Source of the DNA: Oegoconia quadripuncta | Lineage: Eukaryota; Arthropoda; Insecta; Lepidoptera; Autostichidae | DNA length: 64,000 nt | Direction: 5' to 3' | Assembly: GCA_949316235.1 (NCBI GenBank) | Contig: OX438755.1 | Span: 20,297,151-20,361,150, forward strand | In this document: in pieces, positions 26,501 to 40,100 of the stretch | How positions within the stretch are numbered: position 1 is the first letter of the stretch | Layout of the letters: the number at the start of each line of letters is the position of its first letter | Made by a program: the position numbers and the translations under genes | Notes under the pieces: generated by a model | What the model was told of the DNA's origin: nothing | What the model saw: only the letters and a program-made list of their open reading frames with translations | The model's database searches: none

Positions 26501-29500
26501 GTTATTATATTTTACAAAATAGAAGAAATAAACATGTAGTTTGAATATAGAACATAGACTAATATACTTGACGTAATTTGTAATTTTAAATTATATTACT
26601 CATTAATAAAAATCGCGTATAGTAGTATTGGAGATTTTATTATGGAGCGACCTAACAACAATTGCGTTATGTGCCGACGAGGACTGCATAATAGAAGATA
26701 CCAAAGACACCTTTTGACCGAGACTATCCCACACCATCAACCTGCCTTTGCATCTTATGTGCAAGAAAATGCACTATTGGAGGTTTGCTTTAGCTTATAC
26801 TCTTTGGCTTCTTTATTTGAACTAGAAACATAACTTTTGTTATGTGACTGCATTTTTCAATAAAAAGCAATTTTATCTTATTTCTGTCAGGTCACATTCA
26901 ATAACACCCGTTACCTCTGTCACCGTTGCTGGCAAAGTGTTGAAATTGCAGTTCGATTGCCGCCGGTGCAACCACCAGAGGAGAACGCGGTGCAACCTCC
27001 AGACGAAATCGCTGTGTAACCCCCCGAAGAATACATTGTTCATGAAGAAAATACAGCATTTCTTCAAGTGCCAAATTATATACGGGCACCGAACATACAT
27101 CTCGTGAACACATTTTTTTTTTTATTAAAAACTGGTTTCGCGTTGGCTACAATCTCACCTGATGGAAAGTGACGACGTAGCCGAAGATGTATCACGCGCA
27201 CCCAGTAAATGCCTATTCACTCTAGACTGTACCTATTCTCTGTTGTCGTGACTGGATGCGTCCTCTTAACAACCAACTATTTTGAGGTAAATTGTATAGA
27301 TGCATGTTACCGCGTCCAACATCTCTAAATACTTCTATTATATAAACTCCATTTTGCAAATGTTCACCGCAGTACGATTTTGAAAGTTTTACTTGATAGG
27401 AGCCCAACGCAAACATTATAACATCGTTTTCTGTAAGTGATGGAAAGTCATGCAAGTCAAGTTCGTTAGCATCTATTCTCGTGAATGGAACCCTTTGTCT
27501 GTTAAGATTGTTGTCATTGACATAATCATATAAACGATTAGGCATATTAATTTTTTGGTTAATAGTGTTTACTATAACTTCGGCGTTAATATTGTCTACA
27601 ATTGGTTCACGAAAAGCATTTATTAGGGCACCCGCTATTTTAAAGTCTGTAAATAAGTTGTGTAATGTAGTGTTGAAGTAATCTTGGCGCAATAACTTGA
27701 AATCGCGTTTGAATCTCCCGTTGATTACTTCAACTACCCAGCGACATATAGTTACTAGTCTCGATTTATTGGATTGATCAGTAGTCAACTGTGTTTCAAA
27801 CCTATCCTTTGTGGGTGGTAAATGTACTTCATATCCACATGTTTCTAGACTCGCAACAGAATCACGAAAACCTCTGTCAAGAATAAATACATCGTTTTCT
27901 TGCAAAAACCAATTAATCGCGCCGTTTTCATTATTAACCAAATCTGACATAATCGTTGCATCTGACTTTGTAGCAGCAAAAGGGCCTAATATGTCGATAA
28001 TATATCCATCGGAACATACAATGAGAAATGGTTTTAATAGGTTAAGATACTTATGTAAGCTATACGACAAACGTTGGAAAGAAAAATTGGAACTACTTTG
28101 AATGTACGCATAAGTCCCATCGCAAATAACGATAGCCTTTGAGTTTTCGTCATTGCCAAATAGAGCTTTAGGTATCGACAAGTTTCTATCTAGAACATTA
28201 TCCCTAGTTAAATGATTAAAACCCATGTGACGAGAAACGAACTCTGTTATTAAACAATTTCTCACTATTTTTAATATTCTTTCAATACTTCGGCGGGACA
28301 TCTTAAATAAGCTAGCTAGTCTGAGATTTGTCTCTCCGGTTCGCAGTTTTGTTAAATAAATTCCTAATGCCAACCGTGGTTTACGGTGGCTTTCGATCAA
28401 CGAAGGAGTTTCATGAACTATTGTGTTAAACTGTAAGTTATTAAAACCGGTCCAAAAATGCATGTCTACATCTGTTACAGCACCTATTGTTTCAAAGTCT
28501 AAATGTCTACTGTATTGAACAGCTTTCGTCAAGATTTCACAAATGTCCGCAAATTGATCACTGTTAAAGTCATGTGTCACAGAACAAAATCTTACTAACT
28601 CATTCCATGCATTTCCTTCAAGGTGTTCTATACATGTGCGAGCATTTTGGGGAACATATAATTTATGTTCCGTTAGTAAATACACCTTTATAGTCTCAGG
28701 TATACGTCTATTCGGATTATTCTGACAGTTTTGAAAGATGCAGTGTCTAGACGTGTTCGGTGCCCGTATATAATTTGGCACTTGAAGAAATGCTGTATTT
28801 TCTTCATGAACAATGTATTCTTCGGGGGGTTGCACAGCGATTTCGTCTGGAGGTTGCACCGCGTTCTCCTCTGGTGGTTGCACCGGCGGCAATCGAACTG
28901 CAATTTCAACACTTTGCCAGCAACGGTGACAGAGGTAACGGGTGTTATTGAATGCGACCTGACAGAAATAAGATAAAATTGCTTTTTATTGAAAAATGCA
29001 GTCACATAACAAAAGTTATGTTTCTAGTTCAAATAAACAAGCCAAAGAGTATAAGCTAAAGCAAACCTCCAATAGTGCATTTTCTTGCACATAAGATGCA
29101 AAGGCAGGTTGATGGTGTGGGATAGTCTCGGTCAAAAGGTGTCTTTGGTATCTTCTATTATGCAGTCCTCGTCGGCACATAACGCAATTGTTGTTAGGTC
29201 GCTCCATAATAAAATCTCCAATACTACTATACGCGATTTTTATTAATGAGTAATATAATTTAAAATGACAAATTACGTCAAGTATATTAGTCTATGTTCT
29301 ATATTCAAACTACATGTTTATTTCTTCTATTTTGTAAAATATAATAACGAGGGTTTATTTGACTACTACTATACTATTGTAAAAACTCTCTCAATATAAA
29401 TCTCTCTTAAAATATTTTATAAGTGTGCGGTGTGGTTTAAGGCACGTAAAAAGAAATTTTTCCCGTGCTTGATGTAATAGTCACTAAGGGACTTATTACT

Positions 29501-32500
29501 GACTGCCATAGTAAGTAGCTACAGCGATGAAAAGAGCTTTCATAATAATGTGACCTATGTCTCGTCGCTATTGATTTCGGTGGGGTCTGATCCCATGCAT
29601 TTCTTAACTACAATTAAGTTGTTCTTATTTTAGCTATAACTTTTTTCACACACAGCTTTGAGACTGGCCGCCATAGTAACAAATGACGGCAATGAAAAGA
29701 GCTTTCTAATGACGTATGTCTTGTCGTTATTGGTTTTAGTGGGGGTCTGATTCAATACATTTCTTAACTACAATTAAGTTGTTCTTATTTTAGCTATAAC
29801 TTTTTTCACACACAGCTTTGAGACTGGCCGCCATAGTAACAAATGACGGCAATGAAAAGAGCTTTCTAATGACGTATGTCTTGTCGTTATTGGTTTTAGT
29901 GGGGGTCTGATTCAATACATTTCTTAACTACAATTAAGTTGTTCTTATTTTAGCTATAACTTTTTTCACACACAGCTTTGAGACTGGCCGCCATAGTAAC
30001 AAATGACGGCAATGAAAAGAGCTTTCTAATGACGTATGTCTTGTCGTTATTGGTTTTAGTGGGGGTCTGATTTAATACATTTCTTAACTACAATTAAGTT
30101 GTTCTTATTTTAGCTATAACTTTTTTCACACACAGCTTTGAGACTGGCCGCCATAGTAACAAATGACGGCAATGAAAAGAGCTTTCTAATGACGTATGTC
30201 TTGTCGTTATTGGTTTTAGTGGGGGTCTGATTCAATACATTTCTTAACTACAATTAAGTTGTTCTTATTTTAGCTATAACTTTTTTCACACACAGCTTTG
30301 AGACTGGCCGCCATAGTAACAAATGACGGCAATGAAAAGAGCTTTCTAATGACGTATGTCTTGTCGTTATTGGTTTTAGTGGGGGTCTGATTCAATACAT
30401 TTCTTAACTACAATTAAGTTGTTCTTATTTTAGCTATAACTTTTTTCACACACAGCTTTGAGACTGGCCGCCATAGTAACAAATGACGGCAATGAAAAGA
30501 GCTTTCTAATGAGCTATGTCGCGTCGTTATTGGTCTGGTGGGGACGACTTGTCGCAACCTCCTTTGGATATAGCTTTGAAAATCGCAGGAACTCCAATTT
30601 CATGGATAAAGACCCAATATATGATATTGGTATGTCTATCACTTTCACACTCATATACGACATCAAAAGTGACAACGATGCTTCGTCTATTGACATTGAA
30701 ATCTCGCAAGCCAGCAGGGCTAGCACAACTTATGTAAGGTGACATAGATTGCGACTGGACATAGTTTCTCATGTCTCCAATCTTGTATTTCGTAGTACAA
30801 GTTGACAGATAGGTAAATTAGCGTCACATGATTGGTCACATGGATGTCGACTGCGATATACTTATTCTTTTATATCATTGTATATGCGACGCTCTCTTCT
30901 ACTAACTAAGTTGTGCTAGCCGTGCAGTGTTCCAAGGTCCCAATTCTCGCGAAGTTGTCATTTCAATGTCCATATATATATATTGGTATGTTTATCACTG
31001 GCAACCCTATATTATTTATATGCGGTTAAAAACCATTCCCCTTGCCCCTTGTTGCGATGTTCCAAGGTCCCGATTCTCGCGAAGTTGACATTTCAATGTC
31101 CATATATATATATTGGTATGTTTATCACTGGCAACCCTATATTATTTATATGCGGTTAAAAACCATTCCCCTTGCCCCTTGTTGCGATGTTCCAAGGTCC
31201 CGATTCTCGCGAAGTTGTCATTTCAATGTCCATATATATATATTGGTATGTTTATCACTGGCAACCCTATATTATTTATATGCGGTTAAAAACCATTCCC
31301 CTTGCCCCTTGTTGCGATGTTCCAAGGTCCCGATTCTCGCGAAGTTGACATTTCAATGTCCAAAAATATTGATATGTCTATCACCGTCAACCCTATGTTA
31401 TTTATACGAGGTTAAACATTCCCCTCGCCCCTTATTGCGATGTCCATACTGAATAACGATCTCTTTATCAGAAAGTAGGTATAAATAAAGACTCCATTCT
31501 GCTTCAATTGATTTAAATGGGTCCCACTTTAGACGTTTTATCGTCGGTTCAATGATTAATTAATTTTGGGGCTCTACAATACAATATTCATTTTTAACCA
31601 ACGTCCAATAATAAGGATTGTATTCGACTTTTTTTTTTGTATTATCTGTGATATCTCCACTATTTGTGAAGTGATCTGAATAATTCTTGTTTTGTTTGAA
31701 GGGTTTAATTTAAAGATACTATAAAAATATATAAGTATATTATAAAGTATCAGACTATTGAGATGATGATCATCCCTGGACACAACCAGCTCGTTCGCAT
31801 GCCAGGCTATTTTACAATTAATAATGAAATATAAAAACCTTTTTTTAATATATATACATACATACATAATGTCACGCCTGTTTCCCGTAGGGGTAGGCAG
31901 AGACCACAGACTTCCACTTGCTACGATCCTGACACACCTTCTGCTTCCTTCACTCTCATAAGGTTGTTCATGCATGCTCGTCGGTTTAGGGTACTCTTGA
32001 GTTGGCCTTTCTTTAAGACGTCCCCGATTTGATCATGGTACGTTCGTCGTGGTCTTCCCCTACCAACACAAAAAAACATGTTTTTAGAATATTAACCCCC
32101 TCGAGTTTCTTGCTTGTTCTTCTTAAGGGAAAATTGCCTTTTGAACAACTAGTAGATTTTGGTGATGACGACAATGAATTGCTCGGCCAAACAGAATCAA
32201 GTGATATCTACTCATCATTATCTATACATTGACCAACGAACTTGACTTAAGTTCTTTGCAAACAAGTAACTATTTTTATTCTCTATTTGTGCCCTAATGG
32301 AACCAACTCAAATAGCCTAACCTAAGAGCTTTGCTGGCGTTGCCTTAGGTAAACGTGGATTCTATTTATGTGGAACGTTTTAACCGCCTCGGTGGCTCAA
32401 TGTAAACAACATTGGGTTTACGATTCGGAGGTCGCTGGTTCGATCCCCAGCGGGGTACATGTTTAAGTACTCGGTTTGGTTGGTGGTAGGGCATTTTAAA

Positions 32501-34143
32501 CAATGCTATTAACATTGCTGTTTAGCGGCAGATTTAGATAAGATGGTGGTAGCTAGCCAAGCGGACATTTAATATGCCCTACCACCAACCAAACCGAATA
32601 CTAAATATGTACCCCGCTGGGGATCGAACTCGCGACCTCCGAAACGTAAACCCAACGTTGTTTACATTGAGCCACGGAGGCGGTTATAATTAGTGACATA
32701 TTAAAACCATTATTTCATTTTCAGGTGGCCTCAAAGCTGGGGCAGTGCGCGCTGCCCGTCTGGCCTTCCGCGTGCTCTCTCGTCGTAAAGCGGCGGAGGA
32801 AGGTGCAGCCAGGCTAGCACGGGTCCTGTCTGCCCTCGACTTGACGGCGCTAGGAGTTGGCAGCACCTTGGGTGTGGGGGTGTACGTGCTGGCCGGTGAC
32901 GTGGCGAAGAACTACGCGGGCCCTGCCGTGGTGCTGTCGTTCTTATTGGCTGCTGTAGCTAGTGTGTTTGCTGGTAAGGAAATTTATTTATAATGGCATA
33001 ACTTTATCCGTTGTTAGAACACAAGGTACACAATACTGACGACCTGTTTGGTGTAGTGGATACAAACTCTTGACTGCTATACCAAATGGTCGCGGGTTCG
33101 ATCCCCAGCGGGGTACATGTTTAAGTACTCGGTTTGGTTGGTGGTAAATGTTAAATGTCCACCTGGCTAACTACCACCATCTTATCTAAATCTGCCGCCA
33201 AACAGCAATGTTAATAGCATTGTTGTGTTCCGGTTGTCAGAGATAAGATAGCCAGTCCCCCAAATGTGTTGGATTTTCTGGATCAGTATGCTTCCACCTT
33301 CGACCTCATCTTCACTTAACATCAGGTGTGATTGAGGTCAAGTACAATCCCTCGTGCATAAAAAAAAAAGAATCCCGCTGGGGGCATTTTTTTTCTTTTT
33401 TATATGTGAGGGCGGCAAACGAGCATGCGGGTCACCTGATGGAAAGCAATCACCGCCGCCCATGGACACCCGCAACACCAAAAGGGTCACAGATGCGTTG
33501 CCGGCCTTTGAGGAAGGTGTAGGCTCGTTTCTTGAAGGTTCCAATATCGTACTCGTTCGGGAATACCGCTGCCGGAAGTCCGTTCCACAGGGACAGAGAG
33601 GGAAAGGGTCACAGAGACCGACGTCTGAGTAGTGGCATTTTGCCACTGCGCTTCGTCCGGTGAGCGAGGGCGCCGGAGGCCCACCTTCCAGTCTCTCTCC
33701 AGAATGGTAGCGGTATTTAAGCTGCTGGAGAATCCCTCATCGCTCAGGTTGCCCTACTTATTCTGGGGTGGACACCTTCCTCAAAGGCCGGCAACGCATC
33801 TGTGACCCTTTTGGTGTTGCGGGTGTCCATGGGCGGCGGTGATTGCTTTCCATCAGGTGACCCGCATGCTCGTTTGCCGCCCTCTCATATATAAAAAAAA
33901 AAAAAAAGGGTGGTCGTACGTGGTAAGAAGTTTCTTGAGAAACGTACAGTGGTAGACTTCCACTCATCCAGGTGATGTGGATGGAAATTAAATTTTCGGC
34001 GAGAAGTTTGTATTTGTATGATGAATACAGATATGTATTCCAAAGTTATGGATGTTTCTCATTTATATATAATTTTTTTACGCACAACGTGGACATAGGC
34101 CTCCTCCATAGTGAAAGGGAATGAAACGATTGCTCAGAAATGA

Positions 34144-34179
<36 letters not shown>

Positions 34180-37100
34180 AGAATGGGATCGCTCTTGACC
34201 TTAATCTGGACTAATGTCGAGATAAGGTCTACGATGGAACGAGCTTTCCCAGAAGATGCCTATTTAACCTGACTTTAAAGAGCTGCGGGTTATATGCGAT
34301 TGGAAACACAGACGGAGGCAATGCGTTCCACTCCTTAGCCGTGCGTATGAGAAACGAAGACCTAAAACGCTTGGTCCTTATAAATGGCACGTCAACTAAG
34401 TGTGGGTGATATCCTGCGGTACGTCTTGAATTTCGATGTAAGAACGGGGATGGCGGGATCAACTCATGCAGTACTTCAGCACACTCTCCGAAATATATCC
34501 GATAGAAGATTGAAAGGCATGCGACTTTCCGTCGGTGTTCAAGGCTGTGTAGATGGGATTCTACCAACTCTTTGTTGCCTATCAATCGCTTGGCTCTGCG
34601 TTCCACCGAATCTAAAGCGGCAAGCTGGTACTTAGCAGATCCATCCCACAGGTGGCAGCAATACTCCATACCGGATCGGACTTGCGCTTTGTATAAGGTA
34701 AGAAGCTGTCCAGGTGTGAAGTATCGCTTGACCTTGTTGAGAATGCCTAGCTTTTTGGCCGCAGTTTGGGCTGTAGATTCAATGGATGTGCCGAAGTTTA
34801 GGGTGGATGACAATTTCATGCCAAGTAGCTCCAAGTGATCGGAGACAGGAACGGTTATATTTCGGAAAGTCGGAGTCAAGTTGGGTGGACTCCGTTTGGT
34901 GGAGAAGAGACATGCCTGTGTTTTGGAAGCGTTGAATCCGACCAGATTGTCATCTCCCCACTTAGAGACAAGACTTAAGGTCAGGTTCGTCCGCTCCAAC
35001 ATGGCCTCTCTCAAGGAACTGATTGTCCCGTCGGTTCCTTGGCTAGATATATATCTCTCTGTGACAGTACTGTCATCTGCATAACCAACGATACCGGGCC
35101 GAAGCAGGTCGTTAATGTGGAGCAGGAAAAGGGTCGCAGAGAGAACAGATCCCTGAGGAACTCCGGCATTAATAGCCATGAGGTCAGAGGAGCAGCCGTC
35201 AATGACTACCCTGATTGACCGTCCGCTCAGGAAATCGGATATCCAGTTGCAGAACCGAACGGGGATGCCATATGCTGAAAGCTTGTTGAGCAAGCTTGCA
35301 TGCCAGACCCTGTCAAAAGCCTTTGAGATGTCCAAAGAGACAGCAAATGCTTCTCCACACTTCTCAATGGCCTCGCCCCAGCAATGTGTCAGATACACTA
35401 GGAGGTCGCCAGTCGATCGCCTTTGGCGAAAGCCAAATTGTAGATCGCTCAGCAGATCGTTGCTCTCTAGGTACCTCAACAACTTGCTGTTAAGCACTTT
35501 CTCCATGACCTTGCAAAGGATGGAGGTGATGGCGATAGGTCTGTAGTTCACTGGGTCGGCACGACTCCCTTTCTTAGGGATAGGCTGCACATTTGCAAGC
35601 TTCCAGATTGATGGCACAGTTCCTTGAGAAAGAGAGAGGCGAAATAGGCGAGTCAGCACAGGAGACAACTCCTTAGCCTTATTCACGTCTAGACTGCAGA
35701 GCGCTCTTTGTACCTCTTTACAGTGGATTGTGATCTCCGACATCGAAGAGTCACATCGAGGTAATGATGGTGGTTGATTAGAGCCTGTATCTAGACGGGA
35801 ATTGCTCGCAAAGAGAGAGGCAAATACGTTTGCCTTCTCTACTGCGGAGAAAGCCAATGAACCATCCGGTTTCTGGAGAGGAGGTAGCGAAGAGCGGCAG
35901 AAGTTAGTTTCGACCGATTTCGACAAGGACCAAAACTGCTTACTACCAGGAGGGTAGGATGCTAATTTGGCCCCAATGCGGCCGACATGGTCGAAACGTG
36001 CCTTGCGTAGAACCCGCTTGCAGATTTTGGCGGCAGAGTTAAAGGCTCTCTTCTTCGCCCGTACTTTCCGTGGTCTGTCTTTGCGGTCACGAGATTTAAC
36101 CCAAGCTTGGCATACATCGAACGAATTTCAACTATCCTATATATTGAAAAGATTATAGTATGCACTGTCCTCCTGAAGGTTCCTCACTCTTACAATAGAT
36201 ATCCAGAGTGACTGGTTGGAAGCGGCCTGCATCCAGAGACTTCCCGCAATCCCGGCTTTGTGTCCACCAATTTAGTTAAAGATTTCCGCAAAATAACATC
36301 TAATTTGGCCAGTCATCCCAATCTCAACTAAAAAAAAATACAAAAATATTTCTTTTTTTAAATAATAAATAAATATTTCGGACAGTTACACCAATCATCT
36401 AGTCACCAAACTAAGCAAAGCTTGTGCTATGGAAACTAGATAATGGATAAACATACATAAACATCCATGACTCGGGAATAAATGTTTGTATTCATCATAT
36501 AGGATACAAAAATATCACTTATTGAAAGTGAACATGTTATTTTTTAAAACTACATCGCGTTACAAGGTGCTATGGTTAGGGAGAAGAAGCGACAAGAAAC
36601 TTCGTAACAGTACATCTTTTAAATTGGTTTCCATCTTTACAATAATATTACATATTACAAAACAAAAGCAATTAACATGAGCGTAGTTAACGACCAGCTA
36701 ACACCAGACCTCCTTATAAATAAACATCTATCCTGGACCATTTTTACACAGAGTTTCTTTAATGTGACGTTTAAATTTCTGCTCTGTTAAACTCAATACA
36801 TGTTCTGGTATTTTATTGTAAAATAAAAATTTTACGCTATAAAGAATATTTCTATTGCAATACAATAGAAAATCTGATCTGGAGCGGGCAGTCCCATATA
36901 TCCCCGCCGCTGATCCCCGTCGGTGGCGGGTTGAACACGTAAATGTGTTTTCCCTGTAAAAAAAAGACAGTTATGTTCCTTTGTCTATCCCATCTTCCAC
37001 GAATATAGCCATTGCTGCAAAATGTAATTTATTTATTCCTTTGACAGGTCTTTGTTACGCGGAGTTCGGCGCAAGAGTGCCGAAGGCGGGGTCCGCTTAC

Positions 37101-40100
37101 GTGTACAGCTATGTGTGCGTCGGCGAGTTCATCGCCTTTATCATCGGATGGAATCTCATACTCGAGTATATTATAGGTACTTATGTAAAGTAATTATATA
37201 AATAAATCCTACCCTACCACCGTGGCTCAATATTAATAACATAGGACTTACAAATCGGAGGTAGCGGGTTAGATTCCCAGAGAGGTTTACTCGGTTTGAT
37301 TGGTGGTAGGGCATTTTTAAATGTCCGCCTGGCAAGTTAGCTAAACCTGCCACCAAGTAACAATGTTGTTTGTTTTTAAACGCTTTATTATACAAAAGAA
37401 ATCAAATTCAAAACTTTACTTAAAACTAAGCACTCACCACATTCTGTGGGAATGCAGTAAATAGAGTCGGGAACGCAAACTCATGCTTCACGATCTAAGG
37501 CCCGTATTTCAGAATCTTGCTCAAGCGTAGATCTGCGCTTGAGCATAGTTAGAAAGAGATGCCGATTTATAAGTTACATAAAGCTGTCTCTTTTTAATTG
37601 TCCTCAAGCGGAGATCTCCGCTTGAGTTACATTCTGTAATTCGGATATCCGGCCGGCATATTACAGCGACCTGGTACTAAGCCGCCATACCATTTCAACC
37701 GCCTCCGTGGCTCAATGTAAACAACATAGGGTTTACGATTTGGAGGACGCGGGTTCGATTACCAGCGGGGTACATGTTTAAATACTCGTTTTGCTTGATG
37801 GTAGGGCATTTTAAATGTCCGCCTGGCTAGCTACCACCATCTTATCTAAATCTACCGCCAAGCAGAAATGTTAATAGCATTGTTGTGTTCCGGTTGTCAG
37901 AGATAGGATAGCCAGTCCCCCAAATGTGTTGGGGTTTCCGGGTCAGTACGCGACCACCTTCGGCCTCATCTTCACTTAACATCGGGTGTGATTGAGGGCA
38001 AGTGCTAACCCGTTGTGCTAAAAAAGACTTCCGAGTGTTCAAGCGCTTCTGTCGTACCTACTATTGGCACTTTTACCTACGGTAGCCTTCTACTACCCTA
38101 CCATCAACGGTCACTGCGATCTGGCGCTGTCCAAGTCTGTTGGGACGAGCAGCTGACATAGAACATATTTTTGTTGCAAAAGAGATCAATACGAGCACTT
38201 TATAATCTGCGTCGACGTGACTCTCTCCGGGACAGGTTTAAGAAAATTAATATTTTAACTGTTCCTTCACTGTTTATTTACGAAAATATTATGTACGTTC
38301 GATAATTAAAATTTGAGATATAAGAATAAATTGGCTACCTCTATGTTCAGACTAAGCAAACGCTTTTATAATCTTATATCATTAATTTAACTGAGAAAAA
38401 ATTTAAAGATCATGTCAAAATAACATCTGAATGACAAACACGGTTGTAGTGGTAGAGCCACGCTGTAAGCTATTAGCTTGCAGCATGAATGGGCCGGCTC
38501 GACCGGGGAAGTACCACCCTCTCGCAGAAGACCGACGTCTGAGTAGTGGCATTTTGCCACTGCGCTTCGTCCGGCCGGAGGCCCACCTTCCAGTCTCTCT
38601 CCAGAATGGTAGCGGTATTTAAAGAGTTAGTACCCCAGGAGGGTACCAGCACTGCTGGAGAATCCCTCATCGCTCAGGCTGCCCTACTTATTCTGGGGTG
38701 GACACCTTCCTCAAAGGCCGGCAACGCATCTGTGACCCTTTTGGTGTTGCGGGTGTCCATTGGCGGCGGTGATTGCTTTCCATCAGGTGACCCGCATGCT
38801 CGTTTGCCGCCCTCTCATATAAAAAAAAAAAAAAAAAAAAAAAAACACGCTTGGTGTACTTCTACCAGCTCTTTTTTTAAAAAAAGGACAACAATGATCC
38901 TGTGGGTTTCTTGCGCCGCTTCTTTTCCCACAGATGATTTCCCTTTCCGAAGCGGTGGTAGTTTGGACATACCGACTGATGGATAAATGCAATAAACTCA
39001 TATATATAACTCATATATCATGTATCTTACGTTGAAATAAATGGTGAAAGTCTGAAGTTGTTTGTTCCAAATTCATATAATATGGTAAAATGGAATTTTA
39101 CACTTCAGAGTATTCTTGATTTCAAATTAAAAATCACTCTATTTCCTGGAGACTTCAAATTAGATCTTCATTGCGGATGTAGTGGCAACATTTCATAGCA
39201 TTTTCGATAAAAATAAATAATTATGAATTTCCGTCGTCAGGTGCCGCGTCTGTGGTGAAAGCCTTGAGTGAGTACCTGGACTCACTGTTGGACAAGGCGA
39301 TCTCATCTCACCTCCAAGCCGTGATGCCCATGGACAGTCCACACCTCGCCAAGTATCCCGACCTCTTCGCGTTCTCCGTCATCATGGCGTTCTCGGGTAT
39401 GATCACTTAAGGATCCATTTAGCTGAGTTGGTAACATTGCATTTTTAACCGACTTCAAAAAGGAGCGGGTTACCAATTCGGTTGTGTTTTTTTTTAACTT
39501 GCAACGATCCTGACATACTACTGCTTCTTCCACTCTCATTAAATGCTTTATACACGCTCGTCGGCTAGTGGTTGACCGCACCTGACCTTTTGTGAGTACG
39601 TCAGTCACTTGATTGACGTACGTCCCTCTTGGTCGACCTTTACCAACATTTATGGGAATATTTCATCCCCAGTGGCGCTCGCATTTGGAGTGAAAGAGTC
39701 GACGAAATTCAACAACTTCTGTACCGGAGTGAACCTTTGTGTCGTCGCGTTTGTCATCATCTCCGGGTCGTTCAAAGGTGATTAATTCTATCAATCAAAT
39801 ACTCTTTGTTGCACAATTATAAAAACTACACAAAATTTACAGCGCACATCATTATATAAAATCATATCAATCATATACATAAATTGGCGAAAAGGCTCAG
39901 CTCTGCAGCGTACGCAGTCAAAAAAATTCGACAAATGTCAGACGTAAATACTGCTAGATTAGTATATTTTAGTTATTTCCACAGCTTGATGTCTTACGGT
40001 ATCTTACTGTGGGGAAATGCCGCGGATATAAATACAATCTTTGTTTTACAAAAACGAGCCGTTCGCGCAATTTATCAATTGAAACCTGCAGTGTCACTTA

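Larger units (their letters stand above)
25581..30617. mobile_element. 5.0-kb DDE transposon with rearranged inverted arms
   Basis: The ends are TTAGGTCCTTACCTATGAAA (left) and the inverse of TTGGGTCTTTATCCATGAAA (right), each flanked by TA, which may be a 2-bp target duplication. Inside are an intact transposase gene (minus), an inverted partial copy of that gene's 5' end (plus), and 160-bp tandem arrays on both sides. A short deletion derivative with the same ends lies at 41806-42238. The IS5/ISL2EU-like transposase explains the TA flanks only tentatively. Confidence 0.75.

Noticed and set aside
27811..28101. 96-residue plus frame
   Set aside because: Antisense shadow of the zinc-finger DDE transposase.
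29575..30530. Regular 160-bp repeats, considered as a CRISPR-like array
   Set aside because: There are no short repeats separated by unique spacers; whole 160-bp units are near-identical, and the setting is a eukaryotic transposon.
31042..31452. 136-residue open frame
   Set aside because: It runs through the 130-bp minisatellite and simply translates the repeat.
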